A DNA stretch of 64,000 bases from Agromyces ramosus (lineage in GTDB: Bacteria; Actinomycetota; Actinomycetes; Actinomycetales; Microbacteriaceae), in assembly GCF_004216665.1 (NCBI RefSeq), contig NZ_SGWY01000001.1, positions 1,054,001 through 1,118,000 of the forward strand, given 5' to 3'. Shown one piece after another: positions 44,888 to 53,884 of this stretch. The translations under genes and the position numbers were made by a program. Numbering within the stretch: position 1 is the stretch's first letter; every line of letters starts with the position of its first letter. The notes below the pieces were generated by a model. The model had not been told where the DNA came from. It worked only from the letters and a program-made list of their open reading frames with translations, and did not search any database.

Positions 44888-45655
44888 ATGACCGACCCAG
44901 ACGTCACGCCCGCGCCCGCGCCGTCACGAGCCGAGGAGTCGGCCGCGGCCAGCGCCGGCGCCGCGCCGGCCACCGCCCAGCACGTCGTGCTCGTGCACGG
45001 CGCCTACGCGGACGGCTCCTCGTGGGCCGAGGTCATCCCCATCCTGCAGGCGGCGGGACTCGACGTGACCTCGGTGCAGAATCCGCTCACCTCGCTCGAT
45101 GACGACGTCGCAGCGACGCGCCGGGCGCTCGACCTGCACGACGGCCCGACGGTGCTGGTGGGGCATTCGTGGGCGGGAACCGTCATCAGCCAGGCGGGTG
45201 ACGACCCGAAGGTCATCGGCCTGGTCTACGCCGCAGCGCGAGCCCCCGAGGTCGACGAGGACTACGCCGCCCTGGCCGCGAGGTTCCCGACGCCGCCGGC
45301 CAGCGCCGGCATCGTCCACGCCGGTGGCTTCGCCCAGCTCGGTGAGCGTGCCTTCCTCGACCACTTCGCCGGCGGAGTGGATCCGGTGCGCGCTCGCGTG
45401 CTGTACGCCGTGCAGGGACGGATCGCCGACACGCTCTTCGCGTCGCGGACCACCGTGGCCGCGTGGCATGAGAAGCCGTGCTGGTATGCGGTGTCGAAGC
45501 AGGACCAGACGACCTCGCCCGACCTCGAGCGATTCGTCGCACAGCGCATGGGCGCGACGACCATCGAGGTCGACGCCGGCCACCTGGCGATCCTGACCCA
45601 CCCCGGGGAGATCGCGGACCTGATCCTCGCGGCCTGTGGCATCGGTTCCGCCTGA
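44888..45655 (+). CDS. Alpha/beta-fold hydrolase (salicylate-esterase-like)
   Basis: 255 aa. A disordered Ala/Pro N-terminus (~30 aa) precedes the fold. HVVLVHGAYADGSSWAEVIP, nucleophile GHSWAGTVIS (Ser), and His in VDAGHLAILTHPGEIADLI are clear. This sub-group contains plant-type methyl-salicylate esterases and bacterial relatives often labelled pyrethroid/RsbQ-like hydrolases. The IclR box and gene lie just downstream, so an aromatic-ester link to the 3-hydroxybenzoate enzyme is possible but unproven. Confidence 0.83.
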   Translation: MTDPDVTPAPAPSRAEESAAASAGAAPATAQHVVLVHGAYADGSSWAEVIPILQAAGLDVTSVQNPLTSLDDDVAATRRALDLHDGPTVLVGHSWAGTVISQAGDDPKVIGLVYAAARAPEVDEDYAALAARFPTPPASAGIVHAGGFAQLGERAFLDHFAGGVDPVRARVLYAVQGRIADTLFASRTTVAAWHEKPCWYAVSKQDQTTSPDLERFVAQRMGATTIEVDAGHLAILTHPGEIADLILAACGIGSA

Positions 45656-45672
45656 CCCACTGCGGACGCGCT

Positions 45673-45687
45673 GTTCTATAATCGAAC
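45673..45687 (+). promoter_or_regulatory. IclR box overlapping the iclR -10
   Basis: GTTCTATAATCGAAC, one base from the perfect palindrome GTTCGATAATCGAAC found (reverse strand) before the monooxygenase gene at 48481. TATAAT (45677-45682) inside it is a consensus -10, so binding would repress iclR's own transcription. It starts 85 bases before the iclR ATG. Confidence 0.75.
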
Positions 45688-45757
45688 GCACCGCAAATCG
45701 GCATCGCTTCCGGCGGTGCGCGACCGCCATGCGCCCGCATCCGACCCCAGGGGGACC

Positions 45758-46480
45758 ATGCCCGCCGAGACCGAGGGCACGACCCCCGCGCCGCACTCGC
45801 AGACGCTCTCCCGCGGCATCCGCGTGCTCGAGATCCTGGCGGATGCGCGCGAGCCGCTGTCGATCGACGAGCTCGCGCAGCGACTGGGCGTGCATCGGTC
45901 GGTCGCGTATCGACTGCTGCGCACGCTCGAGCACCACCGGCTCACCGTGCGCGACCCTCGCGGGCGGATCATTCTCGGGGCCCGGCTCGCGGCACTCGCG
46001 GCGGGCGTCGCCCACGACCTGCAGGCCGAGGCCCTGCCCGAACTCACGAGCGCGGCGAACGAGCTCGGCATGACCTGCTTCCTCGCCGTGCTCGACGGCG
46101 ACGAGATCGTCACGCTGACGAGCATCGAGCCGCGACACGCGATGGCGTCGGTCGCGCAGCGCCCGGGCACGCGGCACGCGATCGGCGTCGGCGCCCCCGG
46201 CAAGGCGATCCTCGCCGCGCTCCCGCCGAGCGAATGGCCGAGCGATGTGGATGCCGCGCACCGGGTCGAGCTCGAGGAGGCGCGAACCCGCGGCTACGCC
46301 ACGAGTCACGACGAGGTCATCCCGGGCCTGCGATCGACCGCCGTGCCGCTGCAGCTGCCGAGCGGGCAACCCGCGGCGCTCGCGGTCGTCTACGTCTCGA
46401 GCGCCCGGTCGGACGGCCAGATCGCCGAGCGGCTCGCGAGCGCCTCACGTTCGATCCGCAGCGCGCTCGGGGCGGCCTGA
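45758..46480 (+). CDS. IclR-family transcriptional regulator
   Basis: 240 aa. N-terminal winged helix (residues ~15-75, SIDELAQRLGVHRSVAYRLL) and C-terminal effector domain (~85-240; GVGAPGKAILAALPP, RGYATSHDEVIPGLRSTAVPL). I chose ATG 45758, preceded by GGGGG, over an in-frame start 42 bases upstream. It converges on the 3-hydroxybenzoate 4-monooxygenase gene. Both have the same 15-bp box, which resembles the PcaR/PobR-type GTTCGATAATCGCAC, so it probably controls itself and the monooxygenase in response to an aromatic acid. Confidence 0.9.
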   Translation: MPAETEGTTPAPHSQTLSRGIRVLEILADAREPLSIDELAQRLGVHRSVAYRLLRTLEHHRLTVRDPRGRIILGARLAALAAGVAHDLQAEALPELTSAANELGMTCFLAVLDGDEIVTLTSIEPRHAMASVAQRPGTRHAIGVGAPGKAILAALPPSEWPSDVDAAHRVELEEARTRGYATSHDEVIPGLRSTAVPLQLPSGQPAALAVVYVSSARSDGQIAERLASASRSIRSALGAA

Positions 46481-46534
46481 CCCCGACGGCGCACTGCGGC
46501 GGGCGCCGAGGTCGCACGCGGGCGGGCTCCGGAG

Positions 46535-48439
46535 TCACACCGCGGCTGGTGCCTTCGACGACAGGATCGGCCGGAAGAACGCGGCGAGCTCGTCGGTCGC
46601 CGTCAGCGGCAGCACGTGCGCGACGTACTGGTCGGGGCGCACCACCACCACGGCGCCGCCACGGTCGATCTCGCGCTCGTCGAAGATGTCCTGCGCGGGG
46701 TCGGTGGCGTAGACCCGCTCGTAGTCGATGAGCTCGAACGGGCCGGTACGGGGCTTGAACGCGTCGGGCACCGCATTGATGTCGACGCCCGTGTAGTCCT
46801 GTTGGTAGATCACCTTCACGTCGAACCACGCGTCGCGACCGGCGTCCGCCGGCGTCGCGGCGATCGGCGAATCCGGCGCCGTCGCGATCCACTCGGCGAA
46901 GTTCGCGACGTCGGATGCCTCGCCGGCGGATGCCGCGTCGGCGAACACGTAGATGCGCCACCGGCCGTCGGCCGTCGCGTGATGCCCGAGGTGCACCGGA
47001 TTGGCGTCGCACACCCGCACGACCGGCGCGGACTTGAAGCGCTTGCCGATCGGGAACCCGCTCGCGAGATCCTGGTGCGCGGCCTCGCCGACGATCAGCG
47101 ACGGGGCGTACTGGGTCATGAAGCCGGCGGGGAACTCGAACGTCTGCGCGTAGAACTCCTCGAGCTCCGACGGCGAGGCGAACTCCTCGGGCTTCTTCGC
47201 CATCATCGTCGACCACTGCTTGTCGAAGTCGATGAGGTTCTGGGCGACCACCTGCCGTTCGGCGGAGTAGGTGGCGAGCAGGCTCTCGGGGGCTCGACCC
47301 TCCAGCACGTGGCCGAGCTTCCAGCCGATGTTCCACCCGTCCTGGATCGACACGTTCATGCCCTGGCCGGCCTTGGCGCTGTGGGTGTGGCAGGCGTCGC
47401 CGGCGATGAACACGCGCGGGGTGCGCGAGCCCGCGGCATCCGTCGGCACGTCGTCGAATCGGTCGGTGAGGCGGTGGCCCACCTCGTACACGCTGTGCCA
47501 TGCCACGTTCTTCACGTCGAGCGTGTAGGGATGCAGGATCTCGTTCGCCGTGGCGATGACCTGGTCGATCGTGGTCTTGCGCACACCGTGGTGGTCGTCG
47601 GGCGCGACCTCGCCGAGGTCGACGTACATGCGGAACAGGTAGCCGCCCTCGCGCGGGATGAGCAGGATGGAGCCGGCCTCCGACTGGATCGAGCACTTGG
47701 TGCGGATGTCGGGGAAGTCGGTGACCGCCAGCACGTCCATCACGCCCCACGCGTGGTTGGCCTGAGCGCCCGCCATGTGGCATCCGATCGCCGCGCGCAC
47801 CCGGCTGCGAGCGCCATCCGCCCCCATCACGTACTTCGCGCGCACGGTGCGCCGCTGCCCCTCGCGCTCCCCCGCGGTGTGCACGAGCGACACCGTCACC
47901 GGGTACTCGTCGTCGCCCTCGTCGGCGACCTCGAGGCCCTCGAACTCGTAGCCATAGTCGGGCTGCAGGCGCGTCGGCGCGTTCGCGGCGAACTCGGCGA
48001 AGTAGTCGAGCACGCGCGCCTGATTGACGAGGAGGTGCGGGAACTCGCTGACGCCGCTCGGATCATCGGGGGTTCGCTTCGCCCGCACGATGCGCGACGG
48101 GTCGGCGGGATCCGGCTTCCAGAACACCATCTCGGTCTGCCAGTACGCCTCGGCGACGATGCGCTCGGCGAACCCGAAGGCCTGGAACGTCTCAACGCTG
48201 CGGGCCTGGATGCCGTCGGCCTGGCCGATCTCGAGTCGCCCGGGACGGCGGTCGACGATCCGGGTCATGACGTTCGGGAACATGGCCAGCTGGGCCGCGG
48301 CGATCATGCCCGCGGGACCGGCCCCCACGATGAGCACGTCGACCTCGTCGGGAAGCTCCTCGGGGCGATCGAGGCCCACACCGGCGGCCGGGAGCACTCG
48401 GGGGTCGCCGGAGACGTAGCCGTGGTGGTGGAACTGCAC
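46535..48439 (-). CDS. 3-hydroxybenzoate 4-monooxygenase (MobA-like)
   Basis: 634 aa, matching the ~640 aa of Comamonas-type MobA in the phenol hydroxylase group of FAD monooxygenases. FAD motif DVLIVGAGPAGMIAAAQL; DG motif YVMGADGARSRVRAAI; GD motif PRVFIAGDACHTHSAKAGQG; AWGVMDVLAVTDFPD resembles MobA closely; a thioredoxin-like C-terminal domain ends near VVVVRPDQYVAHVLPL. Start GTG 48439 with GAGGAG 7 bases upstream. Reaction: 3-hydroxybenzoate + NAD(P)H + O2 to protocatechuate. No ring-cleavage genes are in the window, so the next step must be elsewhere. Confidence 0.88.
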   Translation of the reverse strand: MQFHHHGYVSGDPRVLPAAGVGLDRPEELPDEVDVLIVGAGPAGMIAAAQLAMFPNVMTRIVDRRPGRLEIGQADGIQARSVETFQAFGFAERIVAEAYWQTEMVFWKPDPADPSRIVRAKRTPDDPSGVSEFPHLLVNQARVLDYFAEFAANAPTRLQPDYGYEFEGLEVADEGDDEYPVTVSLVHTAGEREGQRRTVRAKYVMGADGARSRVRAAIGCHMAGAQANHAWGVMDVLAVTDFPDIRTKCSIQSEAGSILLIPREGGYLFRMYVDLGEVAPDDHHGVRKTTIDQVIATANEILHPYTLDVKNVAWHSVYEVGHRLTDRFDDVPTDAAGSRTPRVFIAGDACHTHSAKAGQGMNVSIQDGWNIGWKLGHVLEGRAPESLLATYSAERQVVAQNLIDFDKQWSTMMAKKPEEFASPSELEEFYAQTFEFPAGFMTQYAPSLIVGEAAHQDLASGFPIGKRFKSAPVVRVCDANPVHLGHHATADGRWRIYVFADAASAGEASDVANFAEWIATAPDSPIAATPADAGRDAWFDVKVIYQQDYTGVDINAVPDAFKPRTGPFELIDYERVYATDPAQDIFDEREIDRGGAVVVVRPDQYVAHVLPLTATDELAAFFRPILSSKAPAAV

Positions 48440-48480
48440 GGGGCTCTCCTCACATCGTCGTGTGGTGCGCGAGGGCACAT

Positions 48481-48495
48481 GTTCGATTATCGAAC
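48481..48495 (-). promoter_or_regulatory. IclR box before the 3-hydroxybenzoate monooxygenase
   Basis: A perfect 15-bp palindrome; on the minus strand it reads GTTCGATAATCGAAC, beginning 42 bases before the GTG start. GATAAT in its centre could be the -10 on the minus strand, so the regulator would occlude the promoter. It is the partner of the box at 45673. Confidence 0.8.
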
Positions 48496-48578
48496 GTGTC
48501 ATTCCCATATCGCGCATGGCGATACTATGCCTCCGAACCGCGATGGGCAAACCACGGCTTCGTCGTCGTTCAAGCTCC

Positions 48579-49220
48579 TCAGAACGCGAATCCGGCGACC
48601 AGGTTCACGAGGGTGGCGAGGATCACGGCGCCGAACAGGTACGCCAGCAGGGCATGCCGGATCGCCGCCTGCCGGATGACCGAGGCCGAGATGTTGGTGT
48701 CCGACACCTGGAACGTCATGCCGATGGTGAACGCCAGGTAGGCGAAGTCGCCGTAGGCCGGCGGTTCGACCTGGTTGAAGTCGACGCCGCCCGGGCGCCC
48801 CGAGTAGTACAGCACCGCGTAGCGCAGGGTGTAGAGCGTGTGGATCAGGAACCACGACAGCACCACGCTCAGGATGGCCACCGCCCCCAGGACGTCGCTC
48901 TCGGCGCCCGCCTCCCCCGACGTCAGCACCAGCACGAACACCGTCACCACGAGGCTCGCGAGGCTCGCGAGCACGAGCAGCACGTCGCTCATCGTGCGAG
49001 TGGGATCCTCCCGGTAGGCGTGGGCCTTCGTCGTCGGGGCATCCATCCGGCCGATGGTCGCCCAGATCCAGACGAGGTAGACGATGCAGGCGGCCGACCA
49101 CCCGGCGGCAGCGGCGATGCCGTACTGGCCCACCGCGACGACGATCCCGGCGACCACCGCGCCGACGACGCCCATGACCACGTAGCGCGTGCGTGCCTGA
49201 CGGCGTTCACGTTGCTTCAT
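48579..49220 (-). CDS. DUF1345 membrane protein
   Basis: 213 aa with about five membrane helices; the DUF1345 outline is seen in IVYLVWIWATIGRMDAPTTK, then SDVLLVLASLASLVVTVFVL, and the C-terminal FAYLAFTIGMTFQVSDTNIS. Function of the family is unknown. Monocistronic, divergent from the MFS gene at 49316. Confidence 0.85.
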   Translation of the reverse strand: MKQRERRQARTRYVVMGVVGAVVAGIVVAVGQYGIAAAAGWSAACIVYLVWIWATIGRMDAPTTKAHAYREDPTRTMSDVLLVLASLASLVVTVFVLVLTSGEAGAESDVLGAVAILSVVLSWFLIHTLYTLRYAVLYYSGRPGGVDFNQVEPPAYGDFAYLAFTIGMTFQVSDTNISASVIRQAAIRHALLAYLFGAVILATLVNLVAGFAF

Positions 49221-49315
49221 AGCCCGATCGTCGCATGCCGGATGGCGCGCTCGAATCGCATCGGTCGTCGGATTTGCGTTGCCACGGACCTTTCCGTCGC
49301 TTGTAACTTGGTGCT

Positions 49316-50605
49316 GTGATGCGCGCGGCAGCTGGTCGGCGGAACTTCGTCGCCGCGGCGACCGAGAGCGTGAGCTTCGCGGTCGCGAATCACCTGACCG
49401 CTGCGGCAGTCGTGCTCCCGTTCATCTGCGTCGCGTTCGGCGGGAGCACCTTCGCGGCGGCGCTGATCTTTCCCATCTACATCGCCGCAAACCTGCTCGG
49501 GGTGATCCTGGCGCCGCGCGTGCTGGGCCTGCGTTCCGTATCGAGGTCGCTCGCGCTGATCCTGGCCTTGATCGCGACCGTGTTCGCGGTCACCGGCATC
49601 GGAATCCTGTTCGTGAGCCCCGAGTGGCTGAACGCACTCCTCCTCGTCGCCGCGGTCGTGGGCCTGTTGTCGGGTGTCGCATCGATCGCCGTGGTGGAGG
49701 TGATGTCCTCCTCGCTCGCATCGTCGGAGAAGTCGGCGCTCGGCGTCGTGCAGAGCTCAGGTGGTGCGGTGCTGACCCTGGCGATCACGGTCGTGCTGGC
49801 GACGTTCTTCCTCGATCCGAACGGGAGGGACGCCCACCTCGCCCTCCTCTGGATCGGTATCACCGCGATGGTCGTCGCAGCGCTCTCCCTGCTCCGCATT
49901 CGCTCGACCGGGTCCGGCGTGGCGACCAGGAATGTGCCGGTCGGCATCCTCACCGCCTTGCGGGCTCGACCCGATCGGAAGAACCCCTGGGTTCGCGAAT
50001 TCCTCGTCACCCAGGTGCTCTTCCTCTCCATCGCCCTGGGAACGAGCTTCTACAGCGTCCACGGCGCGACCCTGCACGGGCAGAAATCCGAGGCCCTCCA
50101 CTACATCGTCGCGGTCACGGCGATCGGGACCCTGCTGTTCACCGCGTTGTGGACCTTGAGTCGACACCGGGCGACGATTCGCGGGCTCCTGCTGACGGCG
50201 GCGGCGCTCGGTGTCTGCGCTGCCATCGCGGCGCTCATCGCGGACTACAGCGGTGCTGAAGCGCTGCCGATCCTGAGCGGCGTCGTCATCGTCTTCGCCG
50301 CAGCCGGTGGGGCGGCGACGACCAGCACGCGGTCGACGTGGATGTATCACAACCTCGGAGAGGAGGCCGATACCGAGGTGATCATCTTCTGCCAGGTCGT
50401 GCTGGGCGTCACCGCGACCGCCGTCGGACTCGTCTTCGGCGTGCTCGCCCGCCTCGAGGCCGTCGCGCCGGCATGGGCCATGCTCATCCTGTCGGGCTAC
50501 GCCCTCTTCCATGCTCGGAGAGGACCCCGCGTCCGCATCGCGGAGCTCGGCCCCGGCCACACGCACAGCAACCACGGACGTCACTTCGGTGGCTTCCACT
50601 GGTGA
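49316..50605 (+). CDS. MFS-type transporter
   Basis: 429 aa (from GTG 49316; ATG 49319 is next) with about 12 membrane helices and a central hydrophilic loop (~205-225, ARPDRKNPWVREF). TAACTT at 49304-49309 would start transcription at about the GTG, so it is probably leaderless. Substrate unknown. Codon use is a little less GC-biased than the genes to its left, marking the change to the accessory region. Confidence 0.8.
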   Translation: MMRAAAGRRNFVAAATESVSFAVANHLTAAAVVLPFICVAFGGSTFAAALIFPIYIAANLLGVILAPRVLGLRSVSRSLALILALIATVFAVTGIGILFVSPEWLNALLLVAAVVGLLSGVASIAVVEVMSSSLASSEKSALGVVQSSGGAVLTLAITVVLATFFLDPNGRDAHLALLWIGITAMVVAALSLLRIRSTGSGVATRNVPVGILTALRARPDRKNPWVREFLVTQVLFLSIALGTSFYSVHGATLHGQKSEALHYIVAVTAIGTLLFTALWTLSRHRATIRGLLLTAAALGVCAAIAALIADYSGAEALPILSGVVIVFAAAGGAATTSTRSTWMYHNLGEEADTEVIIFCQVVLGVTATAVGLVFGVLARLEAVAPAWAMLILSGYALFHARRGPRVRIAELGPGHTHSNHGRHFGGFHW

Positions 50606-50785
50606 CCGCGGCGACGACGCTGCGCTTGACCGGGTCGTACACGGCACAGACGGGCGCCTGCCCGGTGGGGTGAAAGTCGTGCCGCACGCGCTGCCGTGAA
50701 GGCCCCTGACCCGGCAGGTTGACCGGCAATTCGTGGCGCGGCCGACGAGCAGACATGCGGACCATCAATCGCGTAGGGTCTGGAC

Positions 50786-51250
50786 GTGGCTCGACGACGT
50801 GAACTCTCAGATGTTGCAGATGGCATTTCCGGGCACTTCGTTTTCGATTCGCCAGCGAACCCGGACTGGCCACTCGCCCATGTTGCCCAAGCGGTCCGCG
50901 CAGGCGCGGGCACGGCGTACTCGTTCGACATGATCGCGGGTACGGCCAAACCGGCATCTGGCCATGTTCGCTCGGTATCGGAGATGCTGCAGCGCGATCT
51001 CGCGCGTCATCTCGGCGTTCGACACTTGCCGCGCGAGTGGGTGCGCGAAGCGTCGCTCACGGTCGACATCGAGGCGTCGACGCCGGGCACGGTCGCCCCG
51101 GTACGGTGCCAAGTCCGCATTCTTGACGATCGAGGAATCGCGCACACCACCACAAGACGGGGCAGAACGACAATCCCGGCACGCGTGGCCCCCGCGAGAC
51201 TACGCCGATGGTTCCACCGCTTGTTCAGCGCACGAGACGACCGTCGTTGA
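50786..51250 (+). CDS. Hypothetical protein
   Basis: 154 aa, starting at GTG 50786. TAGGGT (50775-50780) lies six bases upstream, consistent with a leaderless transcript. Mixed alpha/beta composition with a basic Arg-rich C-terminus (RLRRWFHRLFSARDDRR); no membrane segment and no recognised family. First gene of the accessory region. Confidence 0.5.
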   Translation: MARRRELSDVADGISGHFVFDSPANPDWPLAHVAQAVRAGAGTAYSFDMIAGTAKPASGHVRSVSEMLQRDLARHLGVRHLPREWVREASLTVDIEASTPGTVAPVRCQVRILDDRGIAHTTTRRGRTTIPARVAPARLRRWFHRLFSARDDRR

Positions 51251-51347
51251 GGGTGCCGGATCGCAGAGCGCCGCTATTCTCCCAGTTCGGGTGTGGAAGC
51301 ACGTGTGTGGGAGCCGCAGCGAACACGACTTCAAGGAGGGTCATCCG

Positions 51348-51830
51348 TTGACCACGAATGTGGCCCCGCGGGCCGTCGGACGTGTCGCGCGCATCGTTGG
51401 TCTCAGCATCGGCATCCTCTGGGTGCTCGCTGGATCGATCGGTTTCCTCAGCGCCGCCGCAGATCCCGTTGACCTGCTCTCACGGCCGGCGCCTGCTCTT
51501 TTCCTGCTGCCGGGTGTTCTGCTCGCGGTTCGCGCGGTGATGATCCGAGTGAGGATCGACGGAGAGACGCTCACAATCGTGAGTTGGTGGCGCACGTACC
51601 GGTTCACCAAACACGAGGTGGAGGAACTGCTGGTCGAGCACTACTCCGGGTACATCAACCGCTGGGCCGACACCGACATCATGGCGCGCAACGTCAAGAT
51701 CATCGGGGTGGCCATCGCGGGGCGCGATCGCTTCTTCCCAGCGACGGCCATGACGAGCGCCAGCGCAAGAAGGATCCTGCCTGACCTCGCCCGCGCACTT
51801 GAAGTGGCAATGGAAGTCATGCCGCAATGA
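51348..51830 (+). CDS. Two-span membrane protein with PH-like domain
   Basis: About 160 aa. TTG 51348 with GGAGG about 10 bases upstream is the likeliest start (an ATG in this frame is not available nearby). Two hydrophobic helices (~12-36 and ~45-62) are followed by a strand-rich segment (VRIDGETLTIVSWWRTYRF) that looks like a bacterial PH-type domain. Unknown role. The frame continuing upstream of the TTG belongs to no evident gene. Confidence 0.55.
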   Translation: MTTNVAPRAVGRVARIVGLSIGILWVLAGSIGFLSAAADPVDLLSRPAPALFLLPGVLLAVRAVMIRVRIDGETLTIVSWWRTYRFTKHEVEELLVEHYSGYINRWADTDIMARNVKIIGVAIAGRDRFFPATAMTSASARRILPDLARALEVAMEVMPQ

Positions 51831-52099
51831 GGGATCGCTATACGAACAAGGTGTGGGCGACTCTCACCACCTGTCGACTCACTCCGGGTGAATACGTCGG
51901 GAGCGTCCGTCGGGCTCAGACCGGATGTCGACTGCACGTCCGTCTCAGCTGGTCCCAAGGGGTCACCGGAAGGACCTGGCGCGCCCTGCGTCCGTGTAGT
52001 TATCTGCGGGAAGGACCGCGCGCCTGCTCGCGACACGAACGGCACTCCTATGAGTTCCCCAGCCGGTACGATCCCACTTGGCCGGACGAGAGGAACCCG

Positions 52100-52810
52100 A
52101 TGACCGACGCCACCGCCAGGACGCCGCTCACGAAGCGCCGTGCGTTCTGGATCACGATCACATCGTCGGTGATCGGTGCGGCCATCGTGTCCGCGTTGGT
52201 CATATCCGTGGTTCTCGGTGCTGCAGGAGGAGGGATGCAGACTGTGGCGGGCGCGTCGGCCGGCCCGACGGCGACCGCCCCCGAGACGACGCCGACGAGC
52301 GCTCCTGTGGTCACGCAGCCGCCCGCCGCGATCGAGACACCCGAACCGACTGCGAATGCGGACCGGATCCCGCATGCCTGTGAGGAGATCTACACCCGCG
52401 ACCTCACCCCCGACTTCCACGGCCTCACCCTGAACCCGGAATGGACAAACGATCCGGCATGGTGGGGCGGGAGATACTTTGACGAGGATGTCCACCACAC
52501 CGTCACCTCGCAGTCCGCGATCACCTGCAAGTGGGCGGCAGGCGGGCCGACCGACCGTGGCCTGTTCACCGACATCGCATACATCAGCCCACTGCAGATG
52601 ACGGAACTGCCCACCCGCCTGCAGCAGCTCGGGCAGACCTGTTATGAGGAGCTGCAAGGCACACGGTGTGTGTATGAGACCCCGAAAACTGATGACGGGA
52701 ACGCCGGCGAATCCCACTTCTTTCGGGACGGGATCTGGATTGCGACCCACTGGATCAACGCCGGCCCAGACGGGTACACGCACGACATCGTCGCAGCGCT
52801 CTTCGGCTAA
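52100..52810 (+). CDS. Hypothetical membrane-anchored secreted protein
   Basis: 236 aa. ATG 52100 has AGAGGA upstream and a -10 candidate TACGAT at 52067. A short cytosolic N-terminus (with Lys-Arg-Arg) precedes one membrane helix (~16-42), a Thr/Pro/Ala-rich linker (~43-85) and an outside domain (~90-236) with four Cys (HACEEIY, ITCKWAAG, QTCYEEL, TRCVYE) that could form two disulfides. The frame stays open upstream to an ATG overlapping the previous stop, but those 91 residues look non-coding. No family recognised. Confidence 0.6.
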   Translation: MTDATARTPLTKRRAFWITITSSVIGAAIVSALVISVVLGAAGGGMQTVAGASAGPTATAPETTPTSAPVVTQPPAAIETPEPTANADRIPHACEEIYTRDLTPDFHGLTLNPEWTNDPAWWGGRYFDEDVHHTVTSQSAITCKWAAGGPTDRGLFTDIAYISPLQMTELPTRLQQLGQTCYEELQGTRCVYETPKTDDGNAGESHFFRDGIWIATHWINAGPDGYTHDIVAALFG

Positions 52811-52981
52811 CGCGAACGCACGGTGTCGCTGTCACAGACACGACCCCCGACGACCTCGACGCCGTCGAGCTTCCTGCCGGCACGTGGGTGGCCTTGCCGC
52901 GAGCTCTTCGGCGGTGTCGAACGGCAGGCTGACTTCCTGCAGGGCGCAACCGTAGACAAAGCGGTCGGCGATGATGTCAGG

Positions 52982-53821
52982 GTGGAGTACGTGTCCAAGG
53001 TGCCCGGTCCGCCGCTCGACGGCCTGATCGACGACCTCTACTACTTGGAGGGTGCCCCGCCATACTCTCGGTTGATGCTGCCGGCGGCGCCCGCGCCGTT
53101 GCTCATCGTCAACCTCGGGGCGCCGTTTCTCATCCGCGCAGGCACCGATATACAAACCGTCGAATACGCCGACGGCTGCGCGGTCACCACGCCCACCCGT
53201 GCCTGGGAGTTCGGCTACCCAACCCCGACCCGGTCGGTGGGCGTCCACTTCAGGCCGTGGGGGCTGGCCCCGTTTCTTCCGATGCCCGCTGCGGAGTTGT
53301 GCGACCGACCGGCGACGGTGGAGCAGATCTGGGGCCAGCCCGCCATCGCTGAGTTGCGACACCGACTGACGTTGGCGGATGCACCGCAGGAAATGCTGAA
53401 GTTGCTCGAGGAGGAACTGGTGCGTCGGCTGCGCGCGATCGACGGCCTGGACATCGTCCGCCATATGAGCAGCGCCATCGCGGAGACCGGCGGAGCGGCG
53501 CCGATCAGCGACCTCGGCGTGGCAACACGCGCCAGCAGCACGTACTTGGCGAAGCGGTTCAAGGAGGTCATCGGCGTCACGCCGAAGCGGCTGGCGCGCA
53601 GCTACCGATTCACCGCCACCGTGTTGGCGCTCGACGTGGCCGCACCGATCGACTGGGGCGATGTTGCCGCTGGCGCAGGCTACTTCGACCAGGCCCATTT
53701 CGTCCACGAGTTCCGGGAGTTCACCGGGCTCACGCCGACCCGGTATGTCGAAGTCCGGCAACGCTTCCTCCGCGAACATCCCGGCCACGCGCTGGATGGC
53801 TGGCCGCTGCCAGCCGATTGA
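52982..53821 (+). CDS. AraC-family transcriptional regulator
   Basis: About 279 aa from GTG 52982 (other GTG starts, at 52823 and 52991, are possible). N-terminal cupin-like sensory part (~25-130; LMLPAAPAPLLIVNLGAPFLIR), C-terminal double helix-turn-helix of AraC type (~180-270; VATRASSTYLAKRFKEVIGV and GDVAAGAGYFDQAHFVHEFR followed by FTGLTPTRY). It lies 63 bp before a DHFR-like gene on the same strand, a common AraC/RibD-like pairing, and probably regulates it. Confidence 0.83.
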   Translation: MEYVSKVPGPPLDGLIDDLYYLEGAPPYSRLMLPAAPAPLLIVNLGAPFLIRAGTDIQTVEYADGCAVTTPTRAWEFGYPTPTRSVGVHFRPWGLAPFLPMPAAELCDRPATVEQIWGQPAIAELRHRLTLADAPQEMLKLLEEELVRRLRAIDGLDIVRHMSSAIAETGGAAPISDLGVATRASSTYLAKRFKEVIGVTPKRLARSYRFTATVLALDVAAPIDWGDVAAGAGYFDQAHFVHEFREFTGLTPTRYVEVRQRFLREHPGHALDGWPLPAD

Positions 53822-53884
53822 TTTCTTACAAGAGCGACCACCCACGACACACAAGACTTGGGACTCTGAACAGAGGAGGAACCC

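Noticed and set aside
51827-52099. 91-residue N-terminal extension of the 52100 protein (ATG overlapping the previous stop)
   Set aside because: Composition is Arg/Ser/Cys-rich and non-coding in look, and the inner ATG has its own ribosome site and -10.
52822-52920. GyrI-like effector-domain fragment (DLDAVELPAGTWVA) in another frame just before the AraC gene
   Set aside because: Only about 15 residues look right and the frame then loses similarity; too short to call a pseudogene.
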